Positions 1 to 5,682 of a stretch of DNA of 9,714 bases are shown here, in pieces. The notes beneath the pieces were generated by a model that saw only the letters and a program-made list of their open reading frames with translations, ran no database searches and was not told the DNA's origin. Origin of the DNA: Cyanobacteria bacterium UBA8803 (GTDB taxonomy: Bacteria > Cyanobacteriota > Cyanobacteriia > Cyanobacteriales > Coleofasciculaceae); the NCBI GenBank assembly GCA_003505715.1, contig DNXU01000569.1:11590-21303 (forward strand), written 5' to 3'. Position 1 is the first letter of the stretch. Each line of letters opens with the position of its first letter. The position numbers were made by a program, and so were the translations under genes.

Positions 1-904
1 TAAATCGGATTAGTTGGAAACGATCTAACCGTTTCTTTCTGCGAGTCATGTTCATGTACACCCTACCGATTGGGTTAAATCGGATTAGTTGGAAACCTTT
101 AAGTGCGACATCGTCCGTACCGTAGAAGTATTCTCCCTACCGATTGGGTTAAATCGGATTAGTTGGAAACCAATCAGTAATTAAGATAGAGTCGAGTACC
201 ATTGGCAACTCGACCCTACCGATTGGGTTAAATCGGATTAGTTGGAAACAAGTTTCTTGTGCCGTTGCAATGGAAGCGCAGAACCCCTACCGATTGGGTT
301 AAATCGGATTAGTTGGAAACCCTTGGCTTCAGGGGAAGCAGTCACATTACTGTTACCCCCTACCGATTGGGTTAAATCGGATTAGTTGGAAACACAACAC
401 CATCCCCATTTGTCTTGCAACTCGTCTGCCCTACCGATTGGGTTAAATCGGATTAGTTGGAAACGTTTTGGATATCCGACCGCAGTTGCGGGTTGGCCCT
501 ACCGATTGGGTTAAATCGGATTAGTTGGAAACTGGATTTGTACGATAATCATTAACCTCGTTAGGAGCACCCTACCGATTGGGTTAAATCGGATTAGTTG
601 GAAACTGTAACGTAAGTCTATTTCGTATTTTTTGACCAGCTTACCCTACCGATTGGGTTAAATCGGATTAGTTGGAAACACCATACTGGAATGTCACGCC
701 CGTTTCGCTGGCGAGTGCATTAAGCCCTACCGATTGGGTTAAATCGGATTAGTTGGAAACTTGCTGGGAAAGACCAGCAATCCGATCGTCTGTCACCCCT
801 ACCGATTGGGTTAAATCGGATTAGTTGGAAACTTTCAGTGTCTCCTTCAACTTTCCTCAATGCCGTTACCCTACCGATTGGGTTAAATCAGATTAGTTGG
901 AATA
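1..904 (+). CRISPR. CRISPR array, downstream end (12 spacers, 36-nt repeats)
   Basis: The repeat starts CCCTACCGATT and ends GTTGGAAAC. The window opens inside a repeat (its last 21 nt, 1-21). Full repeats begin at 61, 135, 214, 285, 358, 429, 497, 570, 644, 725, 797 and 869. The first eleven of these are identical. Spacers are 32 to 45 nt (39, 38, 43, 35, 37, 35, 32, 37, 38, 45, 36, 36). The variable length suits type III or I-D arrays. Each repeat can fold through CCGATT pairing with AATCGG (repeat positions 6-11 and 18-23) around GGGTTA. The repeat at 869-904 is decayed: G to A at position 22, which breaks a stem pair, and AC changed to TA at the end. This marks the old, leader-distal end. 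The leader therefore lies left of the window, and transcription should run rightwards, giving crRNA 5' tags ending in GGAAAC, the usual form for type III. The cmr genes at 7898 onward are the likely users. Confidence 0.98.
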
Positions 905-906
905 AG

Positions 907-939
907 AATCCCGGTTTCGCCAGAGAAATCGGGATTTTT
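907..939 (+). terminator. Intrinsic terminator behind the CRISPR array
   Basis: AATCCCGGTTTC (907-918) pairs with GAAATCGGGATT (925-936) over 12 bp, with one G-U pair and a 6-nt loop GCCAGA. It is followed by T935-T939. It begins 3 nt after the last repeat, in the direction expected for pre-crRNA transcription, so it probably ends the array transcript. Confidence 0.82.
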
Positions 940-1014
940 CACCTTGTAGGAGAGGCAAACAGGATATCGAGTGAGATCGCCCAATGAGGGGTGCCAAAAG
1001 CGATCGCAAATTAA

Positions 1015-1096
1015 TTATTGAGCTTGAGCCATCCAAACGAGATCGCCAAGAATGCTCTCAACTGGTGGCAAGGGATAGACTGCTAAATCAATAAAC
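1015..1096 (-). pseudogene. Remnant: 3' end of a PD-(D/E)XK-family gene copy
   Basis: Positions 1019-1096 match 3542-3619, the 3' end of the minus-strand gene at 3538-4143, in the same orientation at 76 of 78 bases. The two differences (1081 T for G, 1093 A for G) are both third-position changes that keep the amino acid (Ala, Phe). Read on the minus strand, the remnant encodes about 26 C-terminal residues ending MAQAQ and a TAA stop (1015-1017), where the intact gene ends MAQAH and TAG. Upstream in this frame a stop codon appears at once (1096-1098) and the similarity ends, so the rest of the gene is gone. The purely silent differences suggest it came from a functional paralogue or was lost recently. 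It forms the left arm of a direct repeat around the restriction-modification module. Confidence 0.88.
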
Positions 1097-1195
1097 TACT
1101 TGTTGAAAGTCACCAACGTCCCTTAATCCTCTGTAGTCATATCCGTTTCAGGTCTGGGTTATTTAACTTAAAAATTCACCGATTTGCGCTATCAT

Positions 1196-1211
1196 AATAT
1201 TAGCTAATATT
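1196..1211. promoter_or_regulatory. 16-bp perfect palindrome, candidate operator/promoter of the R-M genes
   Basis: AATATTAGCTAATATT is a perfect palindrome ending 34 bp before the ATG at 1246. A CATAAT box (1193-1198) and a TAATAT box (1205-1210) overlap it, so a protein bound here could block a promoter. No -35 box at good spacing is clear; TTGCGC at 1184-1189 is only 15 bp from TAATAT. That it is an operator is inference. Confidence 0.4.
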
Positions 1212-1245
1212 TGTTTTATTTTCAATCCAAAATATTTTTCACAGA

Positions 1246-2040
1246 ATGAGTCAATCCAACACAGATGAAGAATATATCAGAATCATAACCAGCCCGCTTT
1301 TGAGCTGCATAAATTACAGACCCAGGTTTGGCACCGGAGCCGGATTAACCTTATCTGAATTTCAAAGATTATATCAAGCCGACCCTTTTTACTTCTGGTT
1401 TGGATTAGACTCACCTCTGATGTACACCGCTCACAAAGCCGCAGGCGGTATGACCTCAGTTTACAGACAAATTGGCATCGGGTGTCAGCGCCTTATCCAA
1501 CGGATTTTAATGGATACTCTAGGACTTACAACCGAGCAATCTATATGGTCTTATCAAATTCAAGGAACTGGCAACAAAATACGAACTTTATCCCTCGACT
1601 GTAGAATCTCGATCGCTGACTTACAATTAGAAAACGGCTCGTTAGTCGAATCTTGGTTACAAGAAGCTTGCCGAATAACAGGCGTTTCCGTCGAAGTGAG
1701 CCGAATTCTTAAAGGTGCAGTATTGGAAGTCAGGCAAGGCTATAAAAGCAAAGATTCAAAACGTCAAAATGCCGACATCGCCAATGCCGCTGCTGCCTAT
1801 TCAGAAGCTTATTTACCAGTGTTACTTCTGCTTTCGACGCAAATCGACCTTGACGTTGCCGATCGCTACAGAAATGCTAGGTGGTTAATTCTATACGGGA
1901 CAATTACAGGTTCTACCACCGACTCCACCTATGAATTTTTCCGTCAAGTGCTGAACTACGATTTAGCAGACTTCTTTCAACGTCACTCAACAAGATTAAA
2001 ACAAGAATTAGAAGCAGTTCTCATCGCTTTATTACAGTAA
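1246..2040 (+). CDS. Candidate type II restriction endonuclease (264 aa)
   Basis: The main reason for this call is position: it ends 5 bp before a DNA methyltransferase gene on the same strand, the usual layout of a type II restriction-modification pair, and its size is normal for a type II endonuclease. I do not recognise the specificity. The most striking segment is residues 157-181: a hydrophobic strand GAVLEV followed by RQGYKSKDSKRQNADI, rich in charged and polar residues. It could carry a PD-(D/E)XK-type active site, with acidic candidates D118 (in SLDCRI) and E161, and lysines K167, K169 or K172, but no classical spacing is obvious. There is no signal peptide or membrane segment, so it should be cytoplasmic. 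The ATG at 1246 has only a weak ribosome site (CACAG). The gene contains no HIP1 octamer, which is compatible with recent arrival but not proof. Confidence 0.6.
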   Translation: MSQSNTDEEYIRIITSPLLSCINYRPRFGTGAGLTLSEFQRLYQADPFYFWFGLDSPLMYTAHKAAGGMTSVYRQIGIGCQRLIQRILMDTLGLTTEQSIWSYQIQGTGNKIRTLSLDCRISIADLQLENGSLVESWLQEACRITGVSVEVSRILKGAVLEVRQGYKSKDSKRQNADIANAAAAYSEAYLPVLLLLSTQIDLDVADRYRNARWLILYGTITGSTTDSTYEFFRQVLNYDLADFFQRHSTRLKQELEAVLIALLQ

Positions 2041-2045
2041 AAAAC

Positions 2046-3266
2046 ATGATATCTCAAAGGTCTGACCTAACTTTCAAACACAACCTCAAGCAAGGACGGC
2101 ATGGGTGGTTGCGCTTAACTCCAGCCTATTCAATCAAGATAGTTGAAAATCTACTTGAGCGTGTAAGTTTTCCCCAACTTGTCCTCGATCCCTTTTCGGG
2201 GACTGGCACCACTGGATTAGTCTGTGCAGAACGCGGAATTAATTGCGATTTAGTAGAACTCAATCCCTTTTTAGCTTGGTTAGCAGCAGCCAAGACATAT
2301 CACTACACCAATGCTGAACTAGAGGCGGCTAACGAATTAGCCCGGACTGTAGCCACACCAACCCGTCTCAATCTTAAGAGCGACAATCTTTGGATTCCAC
2401 CACTCAATCACATCGAACGTTGGTGGCTTCCCGACAGATTAATCACCTTAGCTGCTCTATTTCAAGAGATCCAAAACCGCCGTCAGGATGTCGGAGAAAC
2501 TCCAGCGGTCAAACTAGCACTGATTGCCTTTTGTCGGGTGGCTATCAACTGGTCATCAGCCGCCTTTAATCATCAATCGATGTCCTTCAAAGAAACACAG
2601 CTGCCAATTTTTCAGTTAGAAGAACGGGACTTAATTCTTGATGATTTTCTCTGGCAATTCCAGCAAATTATAGTATCTGCAAGGCTTCCTCTTTTGAGTC
2701 AAGTGACCATCCACCAGGGGGATTCTCGCACTTGTAATGCGTTATTGCCTAGAAGCTATGATTGCGTCATTACTTCACCGCCTTACCCGAATCGAATGAG
2801 TTATATCCGGGAAGTCCGTCCTTATATGTACTGGTTGGGATTTCTCAATGAGGCGCGGGAAGCGGGCGAATTAGATTGGCAAGCCATTGGGGGGACGTGG
2901 GGCATTGCTACATCGCGCTTGGCAGAATGGAAGTCGAGTTCAATGGAAATCTGTCACGATGGATTTTTAGATATTATTCAACAAATTCGCACTCATAGTC
3001 CAATCCTAGCCAATTACGTTCACAAGTATTTTTGCGATATTGCCACTCATTTAGCTAACCTCAGCGGTGTACTTACTCCTGGAGCCAAAATTTTCTATAT
3101 TGTTGGCAATTCTAAGTTTTACGAAACGATTGTTCCCGTCGAGCTTCTTTATGTGAGCCTGTTCAAGCAGTCTGGATTTAGTCAGGTCAAAAGTGAAGTG
3201 CTAAGAAAGAGAAATTCCAAAAAAGAGCTGTATGAATTTGTTGTGTCAGCCGAATGGACTAGATGA
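2046..3266 (+). CDS. DNA methyltransferase, N4-cytosine type (406 aa)
   Basis: It transfers a methyl group from S-adenosylmethionine to DNA, protecting the host from the neighbouring endonuclease. Visible motifs in order: motif X at about 17-37 (GRHGW, RLTPAYS); motif I, the SAM-binding DPFSGTGTT, at 48-56; motif II, DLVELNP, at 68-74; GDSR at 225-228; the catalytic motif IV TSPPY at 243-247; a later strand KIFYIVGNS at 348-356; and a C-terminal RKRNSKKELYEF segment. SPPY, rather than the DPPY or NPPY of most adenine enzymes, points to N4-cytosine methylation. Motif I precedes motif IV, unlike the beta order common among N4-cytosine enzymes. About 145 residues lie between motif II and GDSR and could hold the target-recognition domain. 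It follows the endonuclease candidate by 5 bp, so the two are probably co-transcribed. The recognition site is unknown. Confidence 0.88.
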   Translation: MISQRSDLTFKHNLKQGRHGWLRLTPAYSIKIVENLLERVSFPQLVLDPFSGTGTTGLVCAERGINCDLVELNPFLAWLAAAKTYHYTNAELEAANELARTVATPTRLNLKSDNLWIPPLNHIERWWLPDRLITLAALFQEIQNRRQDVGETPAVKLALIAFCRVAINWSSAAFNHQSMSFKETQLPIFQLEERDLILDDFLWQFQQIIVSARLPLLSQVTIHQGDSRTCNALLPRSYDCVITSPPYPNRMSYIREVRPYMYWLGFLNEAREAGELDWQAIGGTWGIATSRLAEWKSSSMEICHDGFLDIIQQIRTHSPILANYVHKYFCDIATHLANLSGVLTPGAKIFYIVGNSKFYETIVPVELLYVSLFKQSGFSQVKSEVLRKRNSKKELYEFVVSAEWTR

Positions 3267-3310
3267 TTGACATGATCGGAAATCAGAGGGCGCAAGCTCT
3301 AATAAATATT

Positions 3311-3526
3311 TCATATCTCGTCTTGCGCTTCTAGTACAGACTCATCCCCTTGGCAAATTGCTCGTCCGTAAGCCAGTATCTCCTCAAAAGCAGGTTCATC
3401 TTTGAAAGACCCTGTAATTTGTTGTAGCCAATTTATCGGTTGAGGATTTGCAACTTGTTTCTGCAATTCGGCGATCGCTGCTTCTACTGCTGCCATCCGT
3501 TCTTCTAAAGAAGTGTTGGTTGCCAT
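3311..3526 (-). CDS. Small antitoxin-like protein (71 aa), no toxin gene beside it
   Basis: The protein starts MATNTSLEERMAAVEAAI and has a short N-terminal coiled-coil heptad region (about 6-26), then NWLQQITGSFKDEPAF and EEILAYGRAI at about 32-57. The pattern of a helix followed by a G-F/S-F-x-D-x-P-A-F/Y-E-E segment and Y/LGR resembles small cyanobacterial antitoxins that usually precede a PIN-domain VapC toxin; this assignment is from memory of the family. I start at 3526 rather than an upstream in-frame ATG (3559) because AGGAG at 3539-3535 sits 8 nt before this ATG. The ribosome site overlaps the TAG stop of the gene upstream, so the two are probably translated together. Downstream on this strand only 44 bp separate its stop from the methyltransferase 3' end, with no room for a toxin. 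Confidence 0.75.
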   Translation of the reverse strand: MATNTSLEERMAAVEAAIAELQKQVANPQPINWLQQITGSFKDEPAFEEILAYGRAICQGDESVLEAQDEI

Positions 3527-3534
3527 GGGATTTT

Positions 3535-3539
3535 CTCCT
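3535..3539 (-). promoter_or_regulatory. Ribosome binding site deciding the antitoxin-like start
   Basis: AGGAG lies 8 nt before the ATG at 3526-3524 and overlaps the TAG stop codon (3540-3538) of the upstream gene. This supports the 71-aa protein over an 82-aa version and suggests translational coupling. Confidence 0.7.
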
Positions 3540-4143
3540 AATGAGCTTGAGCCATCCAAACGAGATCGCCAAGAATGCTCTCAACTGGTGGCAAGGGATA
3601 GACGGCTAAATCAATGAACACAGTTATGCCTTCCAGCTTGAGGAATTGCCACTGATTACCATTACTGATACTGCCATAGATGGTTGAAATGGGTTGTGCT
3701 TGTTCCTGATTAAAGCGTTGAGCAGCAACCATTTCGGCAATACACTGCCCAAAGCCCAATTTGAGGTCAGTTTTTTTGGCTTCCACGACAATCACCGCTG
3801 GTGCTTCAATTTCCAACACTTCTTTTGAACGAGTCAACAGAAAATCGCACACGCCATTAAGTCCAACCGATTCGTCAACATTGAATTCCTCGCCAGAGAA
3901 GAGACTGACTTGGCGATTGAGCGATCGCCTGACATCGACCAAAACTGGATAGATGATACCTTCTGAACGGGCTTTCTCGCTACCAGAGGTTGCCACGATC
4001 GGCAAGGTTTCCTGTAAGTAGTCTGAGAGAGTCGGCGAGGGGGTAACGGGAGGCGTTTGAGGCAAGAAGCGACTGCCTTCAACGATAGTCAGTTGGAAGG
4101 CAGCTTTGGCTTGAGCGATGGTTTTGAATTGGCTATAGGGCAT
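3538..4143 (-). CDS. PD-(D/E)XK-fold protein of unknown role (201 aa)
   Basis: The central part has a nuclease-like core. An EGIIYPVLVDVRR helix and strand (about 60-75) is followed by GLNGVCDFLLT (about 94-104), IEAPAVIVVEAKK (about 112-124) and GFGQCIAEMVAAQRF (about 130-144). The Asp of CDF and the Glu and Lys of VVEAKK fit the D-(E-x-K) active site, and the GQCIAEM helix fits the QxxxY-like element seen in type I restriction HsdR N-terminal domains. The substrate is unknown. Similar stand-alone proteins are common in cyanobacteria without an assigned function. I take the ATG at 4143; a GTG at 4155 would add four residues but has no ribosome site. The gene is followed by the antitoxin-like gene after 11 bp. 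A second copy of its last 78 bp lies at 1019-1096. Confidence 0.78.
   Translation of the reverse strand: MPYSQFKTIAQAKAAFQLTIVEGSRFLPQTPPVTPSPTLSDYLQETLPIVATSGSEKARSEGIIYPVLVDVRRSLNRQVSLFSGEEFNVDESVGLNGVCDFLLTRSKEVLEIEAPAVIVVEAKKTDLKLGFGQCIAEMVAAQRFNQEQAQPISTIYGSISNGNQWQFLKLEGITVFIDLAVYPLPPVESILGDLVWMAQAH
3542..3619. repeat. Right arm of a 78-bp direct repeat (with 1019-1096)
   Basis: It is identical to 1019-1096 at 76 of 78 bases and in the same orientation. The two arms lie 2523 bp apart and enclose both restriction-modification genes and the antitoxin-like gene. Recombination between the arms would remove that block and leave one intact copy of the 3' end of the nuclease-like gene. Confidence 0.9.
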
Positions 4144-4253
4144 AGTTAGATACACTCAGTTTGATGAGTTGCGATCGCCTGCAAGAAAACCCCTTTTCCA
4201 CCCTTGAGTTTTAATACAAGCAACACAAACAAGAAAAGGACTCAACCAAATAG

Positions 4254-4826
4254 ATGGGAATAAATCGTCGGGTACTGATTCTTGCCGATAGTGACAATAC
4301 CTTTTTAGCCGCCCAAAGCTTTAACCGCAAGCTGGACTGGCAGAAAATCCGCGACTATCTCGCCAATCCTAGAGAAGGTCGAGAACTTATTGAAATGGTC
4401 ATCTATGTCGGTTTACCTCCCGCCAGAGAGCGATTTGAAGAACAACGCAGAACCAAAGAAAAATTCATTTACTGGGCCAAAAGCAACGGGTTTTTAGTTG
4501 TTCAAAAAGAAGGCAAAACTAAAGGCGATGACTACGAAACCAACATTGATATCGTCATGGCGATGGATGCTGTGGAATTAGCCTTAGAAGTTCGTCCCGA
4601 TATCGTCGTCTTAGTCACCGGAGACTCAGATTTTGCCTATCTTGCCGAAAAACTGAGAAGGCGGGGAATACGGGTAGAAGTTGCCTCCGTCGAACAATCT
4701 TTGGGAAACGACCTCAAAGTTGCTGCCAGTAGTATTGTCGATTTGATTGGAGTTTTCGATAGCTTTGAGCAGCAAAACAACCAGCAAAACTTTCACCGAA
4801 TTGGTCACGCTAATGTTTTTGATTAA
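4254..4826 (+). CDS. NYN-domain (LabA/DUF88-like) predicted ribonuclease (190 aa)
   Basis: NYN domains are PIN-like RNases with a Rossmann-type core and a cluster of acidic residues that bind metal. The motifs are all present: VLILADSDN at 7-15 (first strand, D12 and D14), KGDDYETNIDIVMAMD at 90-105 (D99 and D105), and VLVTGDSDFAYL at 119-130 (D124 and D126). They are followed by RRRGIRVEVAS at 136-145, the usual last strand, and a helix after SLGNDL. The domain fills nearly the whole protein; only the polar tail from about 172 lies outside it. No signal peptide is seen, so it should act in the cytoplasm, probably on RNA. It is the first gene of a rightward cluster that continues with a membrane protein and the ubiquitin-like pathway genes; its stop is 16 bp before the next start. 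The ribosome site is weak (AAGGA 13 nt upstream). Fold confidence is high, while any functional link to the pathway is inference. Confidence 0.88.
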   Translation: MGINRRVLILADSDNTFLAAQSFNRKLDWQKIRDYLANPREGRELIEMVIYVGLPPARERFEEQRRTKEKFIYWAKSNGFLVVQKEGKTKGDDYETNIDIVMAMDAVELALEVRPDIVVLVTGDSDFAYLAEKLRRRGIRVEVASVEQSLGNDLKVAASSIVDLIGVFDSFEQQNNQQNFHRIGHANVFD

Positions 4827-4827
4827 A

Positions 4828-4833
4828 AAGGAG
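4828..4833 (+). promoter_or_regulatory. Ribosome binding site for the coiled-coil membrane protein
   Basis: AAGGAG begins 2 nt after the NYN stop codon and lies 9 nt before the ATG at 4843. It favours that start over an upstream in-frame ATG at 4747, which would overlap the NYN gene by 80 bp. Confidence 0.6.
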
Positions 4834-4842
4834 CCAGGAACC

Positions 4843-5286
4843 ATGCTATCCCTAAAAAATATGAACGTTTTATCTCGTCCCTTTCCCAGCTATCGCTCTA
4901 TTTTTTCTAAGCTTACCTCAATTCACCCCAGGATAATTATGCAGACTCTCAACGGCAAATTAATCTCCAACCAGCCATCCGAGTTAGATAAACTCAAGCA
5001 AAAAATAGAAAATCTCACTCAACAGTTTGAAGAATTGGAATTAAAGATGACCACAATCAGTGAAAATGACAAGACAGACTATCTCCAACAGATGGTTTCT
5101 GTTCAACTGTCTTTACAAAAATTAGAACGAATTTATAACCGCTTGCTATCGACAACTATTTTGGTAGCTATTGGCCTAGCAAGTTGGTCTGTTGTCTTAG
5201 GTCTTAATCATGACCAAGCCCGAGCTAAGCAGGTCAAAGCCACAGTAGACAGCGCCTTAACTCAACCATCTGTAAACCGTTATTAA
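4843..5286 (+). CDS. Small coiled-coil membrane protein of unknown function (147 aa)
   Basis: I do not recognise the family. Residues 1-40 are basic and not clearly structured. Residues about 46-72 (SELDKLKQKIENL to ELELKM) have heptad-like leucine and isoleucine spacing typical of a coiled coil, and 79-100 continue helical. One membrane helix follows at about 101-121 (LLSTTILVAIGLASWSVVLGL), with a short polar tail. This suggests an oligomeric, single-span inner-membrane protein with most of its mass on one side. There is no signal peptide. The start at 4843 has a good AAGGAG. A second in-frame start, ATG 4939, has AGGA 5 nt upstream and would give a 115-aa protein beginning MQTLNGKL. The position between the NYN gene and the ubiquitin-like gene suggests an accessory or effector part of the cluster, but this is inference. 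Confidence 0.72.
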   Translation: MLSLKNMNVLSRPFPSYRSIFSKLTSIHPRIIMQTLNGKLISNQPSELDKLKQKIENLTQQFEELELKMTTISENDKTDYLQQMVSVQLSLQKLERIYNRLLSTTILVAIGLASWSVVLGLNHDQARAKQVKATVDSALTQPSVNRY

Positions 5287-5296
5287 GCGATTCTCT

Positions 5297-5324
5297 TAGA
5301 GGATGTTTACAATAACATCCTCTA
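5297..5324 (+). promoter_or_regulatory. Strong RNA hairpin between membrane protein and UBL genes
   Basis: TAGAGGATGTT (5297-5307) pairs perfectly with AACATCCTCTA (5314-5324), 11 bp with a 6-nt loop TACAAT. It begins 10 nt after the membrane-protein stop codon. What follows (GATATTTGTT) is a poor U-tract, so it could be a leaky terminator, an mRNA end-stabilising or processing hairpin, or simply spacer. It would set the level of the ubiquitin-like genes relative to those upstream. Confidence 0.6.
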
Positions 5325-5349
5325 GATATTTGTTAAGTCAAATACTCTC

Positions 5350-5355
5350 AAGGAG
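5350..5355 (+). promoter_or_regulatory. Ribosome binding site for the ubiquitin-like protein
   Basis: AAGGAG ends directly against an ATG at 5356 but sits 6 nt before a second in-frame ATG at 5362. The second is therefore the likely start, and the ATG at 5356 is too close to be used. Confidence 0.65.
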
Positions 5356-5361
5356 ATGGCA

Positions 5362-5676
5362 ATGAGAGCTTTTTTAAATCGAATTACCGGGAGGCGATCG
5401 CCTGAATTAAACGAGCCGCAACCCGTTATTGAGCAGCACTTTAACCGGACTAACTCAAACCCAATCGAGGAGACTACAGTGAGAGCAATTGTCAACGGCA
5501 AATTAGTGGACTTACCGAGGGGCGCAACCGTTGAAGAACTGAGAGCCAAACTTCCCGAAATTGGCAATGATGATGTCATGGAAGAAGGATTTGGCGGCAC
5601 TAAACCCTTAAAAGAAAATGAAGCCATTAAAGAAGGCTCTAAAGTTTGGACAGTTCCCAAAATCGTTAAAGGATAA
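5362..5676 (+). CDS. Ubiquitin-like protein (UBL) ending in glycine (104 aa, or 65 aa from an internal start)
   Basis: The C-terminal 65 residues look like a beta-grasp ubiquitin-like domain: a first hairpin VRAIVNGKLVDLPRG, a helix ATVEELRAKLPEI, then strands toward VWTVPKIVKG. The last codon is glycine, so the protein needs no trimming before an E1 can adenylate it. The neighbours confirm the role, since E2 and JAB-E1 genes follow directly. The first 39 residues (MRAFLNRITGRR, then proline- and asparagine-rich) are not part of the fold. An in-frame GTG at 5479 has GAGGAG (5467-5472) 6 nt upstream and would give the bare 65-aa UBL. The two start regions resemble each other (15 of 19 bases, 5351-5369 against 5468-5486). 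The family has low sequence conservation, so the assignment rests on pattern and context together. Confidence 0.8.
   Translation: MRAFLNRITGRRSPELNEPQPVIEQHFNRTNSNPIEETTVRAIVNGKLVDLPRGATVEELRAKLPEIGNDDVMEEGFGGTKPLKENEAIKEGSKVWTVPKIVKG
5467..5472 (+). promoter_or_regulatory. Internal ribosome binding site inside the UBL gene
   Basis: GAGGAG with a 6-nt gap to the in-frame GTG at 5479 could start a 65-aa protein that is exactly the ubiquitin-like domain. Spacing is the same as at the upstream start. Confidence 0.5.
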
Positions 5677-5682
5677 AGCCAA

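Larger units (their letters stand above)
940..1245. other. Intergenic region between CRISPR array and restriction-modification genes
   Basis: I see no intact gene in this stretch. It contains one HIP1 octamer (1000-1007), the gene remnant at 1015-1096, and AT-rich DNA from about 1160 that probably carries the promoter of the gene at 1246, including the palindrome at 1196-1211. Confidence 0.7.

Noticed and set aside
1000..1007. GCGATCGC octamers as operators
   Set aside because: Nine copies scattered inside and outside genes are the background HIP1 repeat of cyanobacteria, useful for taxonomy only.
3287..3300. Hairpin AGGGC-GCAA-GCTCT between convergent genes as a terminator
   Set aside because: The stem is only 5 bp with one G-U pair, and no T-run follows on either strand.
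3834..4082. 82-codon minus-strand frame overlapping the PD-(D/E)XK gene
   Set aside because: The longer frame holds the nuclease-fold motifs and the 78-bp repeat difference pattern is silent in it, so the other frame is not coding.
4204..4244. Inverted repeat TTGAGT / ACTCAA upstream of the NYN gene
   Set aside because: Six-bp arms 29 bp apart in AT-rich DNA are likely by chance, and no promoter boxes frame them.
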